DNA from: Amycolatopsis nigrescens CSC17Ta-90
GTDB taxonomy: Bacteria > Actinomycetota > Actinomycetes > Mycobacteriales > Pseudonocardiaceae
Assembly (NCBI RefSeq): GCF_000384315.1
Contig: NZ_ARVW01000001.1
Span: 1,311,746-1,375,745, forward strand
Direction: 5' to 3'
DNA: 64,000 nt
Part shown: positions 17,054 to 25,761 of the stretch, in pieces
How the letters are laid out: each line of letters opens with the position of its first letter
Position numbering within the stretch: position 1 is the first letter of the stretch
Position numbers and translations under genes: made by a program
Notes under the pieces: model-generated
Told to the model about the DNA's origin: nothing
Database searches by the model: none
Seen by the model: the letters and a program-made list of their open reading frames with translations, nothing else

Positions 17054-17521
17054 ATGGCCGCACGCCGACTGCTTTTGTTCGATGTCGACGGTGTCCTCAT
17101 CGAGAAAGGTGAGCTGCGCCGTCCGCCTGGCGCGGCCGAAGCGCTGGCCCAGTTGCGGCACGACGGCAACGCCGTGCTGTCCCTGCTCACCGAAGAGGAC
17201 GAGGCCGGCGCGCGGCGCCGGACCGACAAGGTCGGCGTGGACCGCTATCTCGACCTGGACGTCGCGTCCTGCGGTCCCGCCGCGCAGGTGTCATTCGCCC
17301 GCCAGAAGGCGGAAGACGGGTACGGCTGCGAGTTCACCGTCGTGGCCGTCACCGCGGCTTCGACGGCCGACGTGGCCAGGGCCCGCCCGCAGGCCGACAT
17401 CGTGGTCGCGGTGGACCCCACCGAAACGGCCGGGGACGAGCTCCGCGCCGCCGGCGCCGACCAGGTCGTGACGACCCTGCTCGGCGTGGTGGAGCTGGCC
17501 AAGGGCAGCCACGTCGGCTGA
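17054..17521 (+). CDS. Short HAD-superfamily protein
   Basis: 155 residues beginning MAARRLLLFDVDGVLIEKG, with HAD motif I (DVDGV). The later part (VVAVTAASTADVARARPQADIVVAVDPTE) runs like a capless HAD core, but the usual lysine and the DD/GDxxxD motif are not evident. Phosphatase activity is therefore doubtful; it may bind rather than hydrolyse. It starts 33 nt after the SnoaL-like gene and is followed 63 nt later by the RCC1 gene, consistent with one operon. Confidence 0.65.
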   Translation: MAARRLLLFDVDGVLIEKGELRRPPGAAEALAQLRHDGNAVLSLLTEEDEAGARRRTDKVGVDRYLDLDVASCGPAAQVSFARQKAEDGYGCEFTVVAVTAASTADVARARPQADIVVAVDPTETAGDELRAAGADQVVTTLLGVVELAKGSHVG

Positions 17522-17583
17522 CCCCGTTCAGCGCTGGAAAGAACTTCGTAAAAGTCACCGGGAACAAGGACACAGGAGTCGCA

Positions 17584-18693
17584 ATGACGGTCGTGAAGCC
17601 GGAAGCCGGCATCGAAACGGGCAACGTATGGATTTGGGGGGACAACGGCTTCGGACAGCAGTGCGACGGCACGAACGAGCCTCGTCTCCTGCCGGCCAAG
17701 CTCGATGGTCTCGAGGACATCGTGACCATCACCGGCGGTGGCGGCCAGGGTGTCGTGCTGCTGTCCGACCGCACGGTCTGGGCCTGGGGCCGCAATGACC
17801 ACGGCCAGGTCGGCGACGGCACCACCGAGAACCGCTCGGTGCCCGCCAAGGTCGAGGGCCTGGAGAACGTCAAGCAGCTCTCCGGCGGCGGCGGGCACAC
17901 CCTGGCGCTGGCCCAGGACGGGACCGTCTGGGCCTGGGGCCACAACGGCCGCGGTGACCTCGGCGACGGCACCACGGACAGCCGCAGCCACCCGGTGAAG
18001 GTGAAGAACCTGACCGACATCGCGCGGGTCTCCTGGGGCGGCGGGCACAGCGTCGCGCTTGGCAACGACGGCACCGTGTGGACCTGGGGCCACAACCTGT
18101 TCGGCGGCCTCGGCGACGGCACCACCGAGACCCGGCTGGAGCCGGTACGGGTGAACCTGGAGAACGTGGTCGAGGTCAACGGTGGGGGCGGGCACACGCT
18201 GGCCAAAACCGCGGACGGCAAGCTGTGGGCCTGGGGCCGCAACGACCGCGGCCAGGTCGGCGACGGCTCCAACGAGACCCGGCTCGACCCGGTCCCGGTG
18301 CAGGGTCTGGACGACGTCAAGATCGAGTCGTTCATCGGCGGCTACTTCCACAGCCTGGTGCTGGCCACCGACGGCACCGTGTGGACCTGGGGCAACAACG
18401 ACAGCGGCCAGCTCGGCGACGGCACCACGGACAACCGCAGCCTGCCCGCACAGGTGGCGGACCTGACCGGGGTCAAGACGATCGCCGGTGGCGGCGGCCG
18501 TAACGAGTTCGGCCCCGGCGGGCACACCGTCGTGCTGCTCGAAGACGGCACCCTCCGCGCGTGGGGCCTCAACGACGCCGGCCAGCTCGGCGACGGGACC
18601 ACCGAGAACCGCACCCACCCGGTCGCGGTCAAGGGCATCAGCGGCGTCAAGGCCATCGTCGCCGGTGGTGGCTACACCATGGCACTGGCCTGA
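17584..18693 (+). CDS. Cytosolic RCC1-repeat beta-propeller protein
   Basis: 369 residues made almost wholly of about seven RCC1 blades with a WxWGxNxxGQxGDGTTxxRxxPxxV pattern (for example VWAWGRNDHGQVGDGTTENR). There is no signal peptide, so it is expected in the cytosol, unlike many bacterial RCC1 proteins. RCC1 propellers are binding scaffolds, and no catalytic site is recognisable. The start has CAGGAG. It lies in the cluster downstream of the SnoaL-like and HAD genes. A role as a scaffold, immunity or ligand-binding protein is only inference. Confidence 0.85.
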   Translation: MTVVKPEAGIETGNVWIWGDNGFGQQCDGTNEPRLLPAKLDGLEDIVTITGGGGQGVVLLSDRTVWAWGRNDHGQVGDGTTENRSVPAKVEGLENVKQLSGGGGHTLALAQDGTVWAWGHNGRGDLGDGTTDSRSHPVKVKNLTDIARVSWGGGHSVALGNDGTVWTWGHNLFGGLGDGTTETRLEPVRVNLENVVEVNGGGGHTLAKTADGKLWAWGRNDRGQVGDGSNETRLDPVPVQGLDDVKIESFIGGYFHSLVLATDGTVWTWGNNDSGQLGDGTTDNRSLPAQVADLTGVKTIAGGGGRNEFGPGGHTVVLLEDGTLRAWGLNDAGQLGDGTTENRTHPVAVKGISGVKAIVAGGGYTMALA

Positions 18694-18766
18694 TCCAGTG
18701 ACTCGCGCCCCTGGCCCGCCAGTCAACTGGTGTGCCAGGGGCTGCGGTCCTTCCTGACCCGAAGGT

Positions 18767-18823
18767 ATGCAGCGAAGGCCACCTTGCCTGCGTTCAACGC
18801 AGCGAAGGTGGCCTTCGCTGCAT
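18767..18823. terminator. Hairpin repeat, family AAGGCCACCTT
   Basis: Perfect 19-bp inverted repeat (18767-18785, 18805-18823) between the convergent RCC1 and glycosyltransferase genes. The same element occurs at 29192-29250 and 54996-55052. Confidence 0.75.
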
Positions 18824-18877
18824 CGGCCATATGTCGTGAAGGGCACCTTCGCTGCATGCAGCGGAAGGAGCGGCGGG

Positions 18878-20758
18878 TCAGCTGGCGGGTGAAGGGTGGG
18901 CGCCGGGGACGCAGTCGTAGAGGGTGGGGTCCCAGCGGCCGGGGACGGCGGTCGGCTGGTAGGCGGGGCGGGGCACGGTGGCGCAGTGCGCGTGGATCCA
19001 GTCGGCGCGCTGCAGGGCCTGACCGGTCATGCCGGGCAGGTTGATCATCAGCACGTAGCGGAGTTCGCCGGCCGCGACCAGTCGGCTCAGCTCGTCGACC
19101 GGGATGGAAGGCGAGTTCTCGGTGAAACCGCGCAGTGGCAGCACATTCCGGCCGTCACCGAGATACGGCGCGGCCGTGCTCGACTCGCCGGCGGCGAACA
19201 GGAACCGCTCCTTGCCGTGGTGCGCCAGCAGGTAGTCCAGCAGATCCTGGTTGACCACCGGCAGGGTGCCGCCCGAACGCCGCGCACCCGCCGCCTGCAC
19301 CTGCGGCGGGCCCGCCACCGGATCGACCACCCTGGTCGAGTGCCCGTCGATCCGCGGGGTACTCACCAGCCAGGTGGCGGGACCGGCGAACAGCGCGACC
19401 GCGGCGGTGAACACGGCCGCCATCGCGATCGCCCGCCTCCCGTCACGGGAAACCCGCAGCACCAGCAACAAACCCACCGCGAGCACGGCGGCGACCGCGA
19501 TCAGCGGCGGCAGCCAGCCGAGGCCGGCCCGCTGCCGGGTGAGCAGCACCAGCGCCCAGCCCGCGGTCAGCAGCACCCCGGCCGGCAGCAACCAGCCGGC
19601 CGGGCGGCGGGCACGCCAGTCGGCGAAGGCGCGCACCAGCCCGGTACCGGCGACCGCGGCGACGGCTGGGGCCAGTATCGCGGTGTAGTACGGATGCATG
19701 CCGCCGAGCAGGCTGAGCACCGCCCCGCCGAGCACCAGCCAGCCGCCCCAGAGCAGCCAGCCGGCCCGGTCGCTCCGGGTGCGGGCCCGCAGCAGCCCCG
19801 CCACCAGCAGCACCACGGCCAGCGGCAGCAGCCAGCCGATCTGCCCGCCCGACTGCTCGTTGACAAGGCGCGTGGCCCCCGGCTCGCCGCCGAACAGCCC
19901 GGCGACCCCGCCCTGGCCGCCGCGGCTGACCCCGTTGTAGACGAAGACCATGTCCCACAACGAGTTCGACGCGCTCCCGTCGACCTGCGGCCGTGCACCG
20001 GCCGGCACCAGCGACACCACGGTCATCCAGGACAGCGACACCAGCACCGACAACGCGCCGTAGACCACCGCACGGACCAACCGCACCCTCGGCGCCGCCG
20101 CGGCGAAGAACAGGTAGGTGAGGCAGAACGCGGGCAACACCAGCAACGCCTGCAACATCTTCACCTGGAAACCGACGCCCACCAGCACCGCGGACAGCAC
20201 CAGCCAGCGCCACCCCGGATGCTCCAGCGCACGCACCAGCGCATAGGCCGCCGCCACCACCGCGCACATCAGCAACGTGTCCGGGATGTTCACCTGCGCC
20301 GTCGCGAAAACCACCGGCGTGCACAGGAAGATCACCGCGGCGGCGAACCCCGCCCGCGCCCCCGCCCACCGACGCACCGCACCGAACAGCAACGGCACCG
20401 ACGCCGACGCCGCCAGCACCTCCGGCAGCAAGAACACCCAGGACTGCGTGCCGAAAACCCGCACGAACAACGCGTGCACCCACAACGATCCCGGCAACTT
20501 GTCCGTGGTCACGAAGCCCGACGGATCGAACGCGCCGAAGAAGAAAGCGTGCCAGCTCTCGCTCATGCTCCGCATCGCGGCGCTGTAGTAGTAGTGCGGC
20601 GCACCCCGGCTCAGGCCCCAGGCATACAGGGCGGCCGCCAGCACGGTCAGCACCACAACCGGCACCGTTTTATGCCGTATCGCAACCGTTTCCGGGCGCG
20701 CTGAAGCTAGCTCGACCACCTTGGGACCCCCCGCAACCGTAAGCGTCTGCTCGCTCAA
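18878..20758 (-). CDS. GT39-like (YkcB-type) membrane glycosyltransferase, copy 1
   Basis: 626 residues with about 12 membrane helices. The first periplasmic loop has AMRSMSESWHAFFFGAFDPSGFVTTDKLPGSLW, the acidic motif of ArnT/PMT-like polyprenyl-phosphate sugar transferases. A soluble C-terminal domain (NVLPLRGFTENSPSIPVDELSRLVAAGELRYVLM) resembles that of YkcA/B-type putative mannosyltransferases. It probably moves a sugar from a lipid carrier to an extracytoplasmic acceptor. A second, clearly homologous copy follows upstream on the same strand (21058-22938). The link to the polyketide is unproven. Confidence 0.8.
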   Translation of the reverse strand: MSEQTLTVAGGPKVVELASARPETVAIRHKTVPVVVLTVLAAALYAWGLSRGAPHYYYSAAMRSMSESWHAFFFGAFDPSGFVTTDKLPGSLWVHALFVRVFGTQSWVFLLPEVLAASASVPLLFGAVRRWAGARAGFAAAVIFLCTPVVFATAQVNIPDTLLMCAVVAAAYALVRALEHPGWRWLVLSAVLVGVGFQVKMLQALLVLPAFCLTYLFFAAAAPRVRLVRAVVYGALSVLVSLSWMTVVSLVPAGARPQVDGSASNSLWDMVFVYNGVSRGGQGGVAGLFGGEPGATRLVNEQSGGQIGWLLPLAVVLLVAGLLRARTRSDRAGWLLWGGWLVLGGAVLSLLGGMHPYYTAILAPAVAAVAGTGLVRAFADWRARRPAGWLLPAGVLLTAGWALVLLTRQRAGLGWLPPLIAVAAVLAVGLLLVLRVSRDGRRAIAMAAVFTAAVALFAGPATWLVSTPRIDGHSTRVVDPVAGPPQVQAAGARRSGGTLPVVNQDLLDYLLAHHGKERFLFAAGESSTAAPYLGDGRNVLPLRGFTENSPSIPVDELSRLVAAGELRYVLMINLPGMTGQALQRADWIHAHCATVPRPAYQPTAVPGRWDPTLYDCVPGAHPSPAS

Positions 20759-21057
20759 GGTAGTGATCGCGGACGGCGGTCTTCAACCGGCTCTCAGCCG
20801 AACTTGTCCCCTTTTTCCCGGCCCGCGGCGGCCGTCCAGCCGCGGGCGCACCAGACCCCTTGCCCGGCGAAGGGCGCTGAGCTGCACCGGCGGGCCCCGG
20901 TTAAAGAGCAGGTCAGCGAACACAAAAGCCTTTGCGGGCAACAAAAACGCCGACCGGATCACCCGGATGGCCGAAGCCAGCTCTCAGCGTAACCGGACAG
21001 CCGAGCCGGATTCCCTTGTTCCGCAGGGAATCCGGCTTATCGCCCGATCCGGCCGGA
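20759..21057. other. Gap between the two glycosyltransferase genes
   Basis: About 300 bp without a convincing gene. It holds the terminator hairpin at 21005-21036 and presumably the promoter of the downstream minus-strand copy. I see no other clear element. Confidence 0.5.
21005..21036 (-). terminator. Hairpin terminator after glycosyltransferase copy 2
   Basis: Perfect 12-bp stem (21005-21016, 21025-21036) with an 8-nt loop, about 20 bp downstream of the minus-strand stop codon. Confidence 0.65.
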
Positions 21058-22938
21058 TCAGGCGCGGCAGTCGTAGAGCGCCGCCTCGCCCCACGGGCTT
21101 TCCGGCGCGCCGCGTTTTCCGTATGCCTCTCGCGGCACGAGTGCGCAGTTTTCGCGCACCCAGGCCTCCCGCTCCCGCGCCGAGCCCGTGGTGCCGGGCC
21201 TCGGCGAGCCCATCAACACGTACCGGACCTCACCACCGCCGACCAGCCTGCTCAGCCCGCCAACCGGAATGGACGGCGACTCCTCGGTGAAACCGCGCAG
21301 CGGCAGCACCGGCAGCCCGTCGCCGAGATAATGCGCGGCGGTACTCGCTTCCGCGCTGGCGAACAGGAAACGCGCGTCGCCGCGGTTCGCCTCCAGGTAG
21401 CCCAGCAGCCCCCGGTCGACGCCGCCCAGCCTGCCGAGGAGCGGCTTGTGCCCTTCCGGTCCGGCGAGCGGGTCGATCTTCCGCGGTGAGGTGTCCGCGA
21501 TCGCCGGCGTGCTCAGCGCCCAAGCGCCGGGCGCGGCGAAAAGCGCCACGCCGAGCACGAGCGCGGTGGCGGCCGCGAGCTCCCGGCTCCGGACGCGGGT
21601 GACCCGGACGGCCAGCAGCAGGCCGACCGCCATCGCGGTGGCCAGCGCCACCAGTAGCAGCAGCCACGGCTGGCTGACCGACTGGCGCAGCAGCAGGACC
21701 AGCGCCCAGCCCGCGGTCAGCAGCACCCCGGCCGGCAGCAGCCAGCCGGCGGGACGGCGCGCCTGCCACGCGGCGTACGCCCGCACGACCCCGGTCCCCA
21801 CCAGCGCGGCCAACGGCGGCGCCACCATCGTGGTGTAGTACGGATGCATCCCGCTGAGCACGCTCAACGCCGCCCAGCCGACCACCAGCCAGCCGCCCCA
21901 CAACGTCCAGCCCGCCCGGTCGATGCGGTCCCCACCTCGAGCAGTGCTGGTCCCGATCACACCGGCGACCAGGAACAGCACGGCCAGCGGCAGCAGCCAG
22001 CTGATCTGGGTGGCGAGCTCCGCGTTGAACAGCCTGGTGATGCCGGGCTGACCGCCGAACAGCCCGGCCGTGGCGTTGCCGCTACCGCCGCGGCCGACCC
22101 CGTTGTAGACGAAGACCATGTCCCACAACGAGTTCGACGTGCTGCCGTCGACCTGCGGCCGGGAGGTCGCAGGCACCAGGGACACCACGGCCATCCAGGC
22201 GACCGACACCAGCAGGGACAACGCGCCGTACACCACCGCGCGGACCAGCCGCGCCCGTGGCGACACCGCGGCGAAGAAGAGATAGGTGAGGCAGAAGGCG
22301 GGCAGTACCAGGAAGGCCTGGAGCATCTTCATCTGGAACGCCAGCCCGACCAGCACCGCGGACAGCACCAGCCAGCGCCACCCCGGGTGCTCCAGCGCCC
22401 GCACCAGCGCGTAGGCCGCGGCCACCACGAAGAACAGCAGCAGCGTGTCCGGCAGGTTCACCCGCGTGGTCGCCAGCACCGCCGGGGTGAGCATCAGGAT
22501 CACCGCGGCGACCAGCCCGGCCCGTACGCCGGACCACCGCCGCACCGCGCCGAACAGCAGCGGCACCGACGCCGTCGCGGCCAGCACCTCCGGCAGCAGC
22601 AGCACCCAGGTGTGCATGCCGAAGACCCGCACGAACAGCGCGTGCACCCACATCGATCCCGGCAGCTTGTCCGTGGTCACGAAACCCGTGGGGTCGAACG
22701 CGCCGAAGACGAAGGCGTGCCAGCTCTCGCTCATGGTGCGGATGGCCGCGGTGTAGTACGGATGGGTGGCACCGCGGGTCGCGCCCCAGGCGTACAGCGC
22801 GGCGGCCAGCAGGGACAGCAGGACGACCGCCCACCGGATCCGGGAAGGCGGGGAGAACCACGCAGAACTCGAAGATCTTTCGCGTTCCGCCGCCGAAAGT
22901 GGGCGCGCTGAATCGCACTCGAGCACCTTTGCCCCCAT
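21058..22938 (-). CDS. GT39-like (YkcB-type) membrane glycosyltransferase, copy 2
   Basis: 626 residues, the same length and topology as 18878-20758, with long identical runs (ALVRALEHPGWRWLVLSAVL, DPTGFVTTDKLPGS, SNSLWDMVFVYNGV). The two therefore arose by tandem duplication and have diverged mainly at the N-terminus and in the C-terminal soluble domain. The catalytic acidic loop is intact in both. Terminators suggest that each copy is transcribed separately. The substrate is unknown; if the pair serves the cluster, the two could handle different sugars or acceptors. Confidence 0.8.
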   Translation of the reverse strand: MGAKVLECDSARPLSAAERERSSSSAWFSPPSRIRWAVVLLSLLAAALYAWGATRGATHPYYTAAIRTMSESWHAFVFGAFDPTGFVTTDKLPGSMWVHALFVRVFGMHTWVLLLPEVLAATASVPLLFGAVRRWSGVRAGLVAAVILMLTPAVLATTRVNLPDTLLLFFVVAAAYALVRALEHPGWRWLVLSAVLVGLAFQMKMLQAFLVLPAFCLTYLFFAAVSPRARLVRAVVYGALSLLVSVAWMAVVSLVPATSRPQVDGSTSNSLWDMVFVYNGVGRGGSGNATAGLFGGQPGITRLFNAELATQISWLLPLAVLFLVAGVIGTSTARGGDRIDRAGWTLWGGWLVVGWAALSVLSGMHPYYTTMVAPPLAALVGTGVVRAYAAWQARRPAGWLLPAGVLLTAGWALVLLLRQSVSQPWLLLLVALATAMAVGLLLAVRVTRVRSRELAAATALVLGVALFAAPGAWALSTPAIADTSPRKIDPLAGPEGHKPLLGRLGGVDRGLLGYLEANRGDARFLFASAEASTAAHYLGDGLPVLPLRGFTEESPSIPVGGLSRLVGGGEVRYVLMGSPRPGTTGSAREREAWVRENCALVPREAYGKRGAPESPWGEAALYDCRA

Positions 22939-23019
22939 TACTCGTGGTTGTCATTGTGTGATCGACTGTGTTCCCACCGTAGCGAGGAGTTCGGGGGCCT
23001 TCAACCGAACGTGAACGTG

Positions 23020-23060
23020 CCGAACCCCTCCTCCCGCGGTCGCGGGAAGGAGGGGTTCGG
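23020..23060 (-). terminator. GC-rich hairpin terminator after the P450 gene
   Basis: Arms ccgaacccctcct-cccgcg (23020-23038) and the complementary 23041-23060, with one bulged A and a very tight loop. It is downstream of the P450 stop. Confidence 0.7.
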
Positions 23061-23192
23061 GGTCGGGTTGCGATTTCCGAAGCGCTGGCCTGCATCGTCA
23101 CCGCAAGCTGAGACTTGGCTCAGCCAAGCCAAAACCCGAGCGGGGGCCGGCGCGATGTGACCTGAATCACCGACTATCGGAGGGTCTGGAGA

Positions 23193-24389
23193 TCACCACT
23201 GAACGGGCAGTTCGTAAAGACCGTAGACGAACATGTCCTCGCGGTAGCGAAGCTTGTCGGCCGGCTGCACCGACCGCAGCGTCGGGAAGGCGGAGAACAG
23301 CGCGCGCAGCACCACCCGCAGCTCGACCCTGGCCAGGCTCATCCCGATGCACTGGTGCACGCCGTAGCCGAAGGTCAGGTGCGCCACCTGCGGCTGGCTG
23401 GTGTCGATCGCGTGCGGGCACTTGTACTGCGTCTCGTCCCGGTTCCCGGAGGCCAGCAGGCAGGTCACCCACTCCCCCTCGGCGATCCGCACCCCGCCGA
23501 TCTCCACGTCCGTGGTGGCCCGCCGAGTCACGCCGAACTGGATGATCGAGTGGATCCGCAGGATCTCCTCGACCAGCTTGTCCGCGCCCTGCGGGGTTTC
23601 CAGCTCCTTGATCAGCGAGGGGTTCTCCAGCAGGTGGGCCACCCCGATGCCGATCGTGCTCGCCGTGGTCTCGTGCCCGGCGAGCAGCAGCAGCATGCCC
23701 ATGCCGACCATGTACTCCCGCGAAACCGGCTCGCCGTCGATCTCGGCCGCGCCGAGGTGGCTGAGCAGATCGTCGACCGGCTTGCGCTTCTTCTGCTCCG
23801 CGATGTCGGTCAGGTAGTCGATCAGCGCGATGGTGGCCTCGTCGACCTGGTCCGGAGTACTCGCCACCGCACTGCGGACATGGGTCTGCTGCTGGAAGAA
23901 CTCCTGATCCGACGCCGGCACGCCGAGCAGCTCGCAGATGATCCTGGACGGCACCGGGAAGGCGAGGGACTCCAGCAGGTCCAGCGGCCCGCCGTGCTCG
24001 CGCATCCCCGCCAGGTACTCCTGGGTGATCTCCTCGATCCGCGGCTCCAGCGCACGCGCCTTGCCCGGCGTCATGTCGCGCAGGATGAGCCGCCGCCACT
24101 TCGTGTGCTCCGGCGGGTCCATCGCGACCAGCGAGCGCGGCATCATCACCGGCTTGCGGCCGATGGCAAGCGAAGGCGGCATGTTGCCGGCCCTGTCGAT
24201 GCTGAACCGGTTGTCCGCGAGCAGCTTCCGCTGAAGGTCGTAGGTGGTTACCAACCACCCTTCCACGCCGTTCGGCCAGACGAACCGGCTGATCGGGGCT
24301 TCCGCGCGTAACCGGTCGTATTCCGGCGGCAGGTCGAACGGATGGACTCGCTCGCGGGGAAACATCGGTAACGAGGAAGGCTGTGCCAC
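23193..24389 (-). CDS. Cytochrome P450 (bacterial class I, CYP105/107-like)
   Basis: 398 residues, complete. I-helix AGHETTAS (237-244), EILR with E275 and R278 for the ExxR motif, heme-binding FGYGVHQCIG with C347. The GHETT sequence keeps the acid/Thr pair for O2 activation. A hydroxylation, phenol coupling or N-oxidation of the polyketide or the aminobenzoate unit is plausible. No dedicated ferredoxin is adjacent; the 3Fe-4S ferredoxin at 2552 is a possible partner. Its promoter region has three 10-bp direct repeats and a motif shared with the DAHP-synthase promoter. Confidence 0.9.
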   Translation of the reverse strand: MAQPSSLPMFPRERVHPFDLPPEYDRLRAEAPISRFVWPNGVEGWLVTTYDLQRKLLADNRFSIDRAGNMPPSLAIGRKPVMMPRSLVAMDPPEHTKWRRLILRDMTPGKARALEPRIEEITQEYLAGMREHGGPLDLLESLAFPVPSRIICELLGVPASDQEFFQQQTHVRSAVASTPDQVDEATIALIDYLTDIAEQKKRKPVDDLLSHLGAAEIDGEPVSREYMVGMGMLLLLAGHETTASTIGIGVAHLLENPSLIKELETPQGADKLVEEILRIHSIIQFGVTRRATTDVEIGGVRIAEGEWVTCLLASGNRDETQYKCPHAIDTSQPQVAHLTFGYGVHQCIGMSLARVELRVVLRALFSAFPTLRSVQPADKLRYREDMFVYGLYELPVQW

Positions 24390-24417
24390 GATGACCTCAT
24401 CTTCTCCGAGCTGTAGC

Positions 24418-24447
24418 GTCGTTCAGCGTCATTCGGCGCCATTCGGC
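24418..24447. promoter_or_regulatory. Three 10-bp tandem repeats upstream of the P450 gene
   Basis: gtcgttcagc, gtcattcggc, gccattcggc: three consecutive 10-mers in helical phase, 29-58 bp upstream of the P450 start codon. The arrangement resembles operator arrays read by SARP-type activators. No SARP gene is in this window. Confidence 0.45.
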
Positions 24448-24478
24448 GAACCCCTCGGCCGTGGCGCCGGGTAAGACT

Positions 24479-24492
24479 CTGGCACAACCGGG
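24479..24492 (-). promoter_or_regulatory. Motif shared with the DAHP-synthase promoter
   Basis: ctggcacaaccggg here and ctggcacaactggg at 36905-36918, both on the same strand relative to the minus-strand gene they precede. Thirteen of 14 positions match. Possible common operator for the P450 and the aminobenzoate operon. Confidence 0.35.
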
Positions 24493-24722
24493 GTCCCAGG
24501 GTCATCGTCGTCCGGTCCCCCCTCGACAGGGACAATCGCCGTGCCAGCCGGGAACCGGGAAATCCCGCCCCGTCCTCGGCAGATTCCCGGGCGGCGGGGA
24601 CGCCTGCCCCACGACGTGGGACGGGGAGAACCAGAATGCTTTGGTCAAACGTATTGGGCTCATTACCTCTTACCCCCACGTAGTGACAAACTCATTGTGC
24701 GACAGAAAGCAGGGCAGAAAGC

Positions 24723-25751
24723 ATGAGCGAGAGTTATGCGCCAGACGCCGCGGACGCCTTCGCGCTCTCGCAGCTGATGTTCCCGACCACCGCTCTGTGC
24801 ATTTCGGTGGCGGCCCAGCATGGGCTGGCCGACGTGCTCGGCGACGGGAAGATGTCCGTCGAAGAGCTCGCCGAGCGCAGCGGGACCAACGTGGTCCAGC
24901 TCGGCAAGGTGCTCCGACTGCTCGTGGAGGAAGGAGTCTTCCGCGAGACGCAACCGGATGTCTTCGAGAACTCCCCGTTGTCCCATCTGCTGCGCCGCGG
25001 TTTCCCCCGCTCGCAGTACTCGATGGCGCGGCTGGTCGGTTCACGCTGGCTGTGGACCGCTTGGGGCCGGCTCGCCGACGGCCTCGCCACCGGCAAACCA
25101 GGCTTCGAGGTCGCCTACGAGAAGACCCTGTGGGCGCACCTGGCCCAGCACCCCGAAGACGGCACCATCTTCAACGGTGCGATGAACGACTTCTCCGAGG
25201 CGCTGAGCGACCAGGTCGCCGCGTCCTACCCGGAGTTCTCCGACAGCGGGGTGATCGCCGACCTCGGTGGCGGCACCGGCACCTACCTCGGCGCGATCCT
25301 GCGCGCGCACCCCGGGGTGAAGCAGGGTGTGCTGGTGGACCTGCCACCGGTGATCGAAGAGGCCCGCGCCAGGCCGGACCTCGAGTCGATGATCGGCTCG
25401 GACCGGCTGCGGCTGGAGGCGGGCGACTTCTTCGAGAAGGTGCCCGGCGGCATCGACACCTATGTGGTCAAGCAGGTCATGCACAGCTGGGACGACGCGA
25501 AGGTGGTGCAGCTGCTCAAGCTGTGCCGGGCCGCGTCGCCGAAGGCCAGGTTCGTCGCGGCCGAGTTCGTCCGCGACGACAAGTCCTCCCGGTTCGTGAA
25601 GAACTTCGACCTGGTCATGACCATCACCATGAACGGCAACGTGCGCACCGAGGCGCAGTACGCCGAGGTATTCCGCGCGGCCGGCTACGAGCTGACCAGG
25701 GTGGTCCCCACCGACACGGCCTTCAGCCTGGTCGAAGCGCGTCCCGTCTGA
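24723..25751 (+). CDS. SAM-dependent O-methyltransferase
   Basis: 342 residues of the plant/actinomycete small-molecule O-methyltransferase family. The N-terminal dimerisation domain (PTTALCISVAAQHGLADVLG) is followed by a Rossmann fold with ADLGGGTGTYLG as the SAM site and a catalytic His in VMHSWDD. It is the type of enzyme that methylates phenolic hydroxyls of aromatic polyketides. It starts a plus-strand operon with PabC (10 bp gap), the VCBS protein and the MFS exporter, which couples methylation with aminobenzoate supply. Confidence 0.85.
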   Translation: MSESYAPDAADAFALSQLMFPTTALCISVAAQHGLADVLGDGKMSVEELAERSGTNVVQLGKVLRLLVEEGVFRETQPDVFENSPLSHLLRRGFPRSQYSMARLVGSRWLWTAWGRLADGLATGKPGFEVAYEKTLWAHLAQHPEDGTIFNGAMNDFSEALSDQVAASYPEFSDSGVIADLGGGTGTYLGAILRAHPGVKQGVLVDLPPVIEEARARPDLESMIGSDRLRLEAGDFFEKVPGGIDTYVVKQVMHSWDDAKVVQLLKLCRAASPKARFVAAEFVRDDKSSRFVKNFDLVMTITMNGNVRTEAQYAEVFRAAGYELTRVVPTDTAFSLVEARPV

Positions 25752-25761
25752 GTCCGAGACC

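Larger units (their letters stand above)
24390..24722. other. Divergent promoter region, P450 and O-methyltransferase
   Basis: 333 bp without a gene. It contains three 10-bp tandem repeats (24418-24447) and the motif CTGGCACAACCGGG (24479-24492). Near the methyltransferase start the DNA is noticeably less GC-rich (ttggtcaaacgtattgg and following), as expected for a promoter, but I cannot fix -10 and -35 boxes with confidence. Confidence 0.5.

Noticed and set aside
17054-17521. HAD gene as a broken gene
   Set aside because: It is short but has its own start, ribosome site and a clean frame; no sign of a missing half in the following 60 bp.
18896-20704. Long plus-strand open frame opposite the first glycosyltransferase
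   Set aside because: It is the antisense shadow of a high-GC gene: Arg/Gln/His-rich with no family signature.
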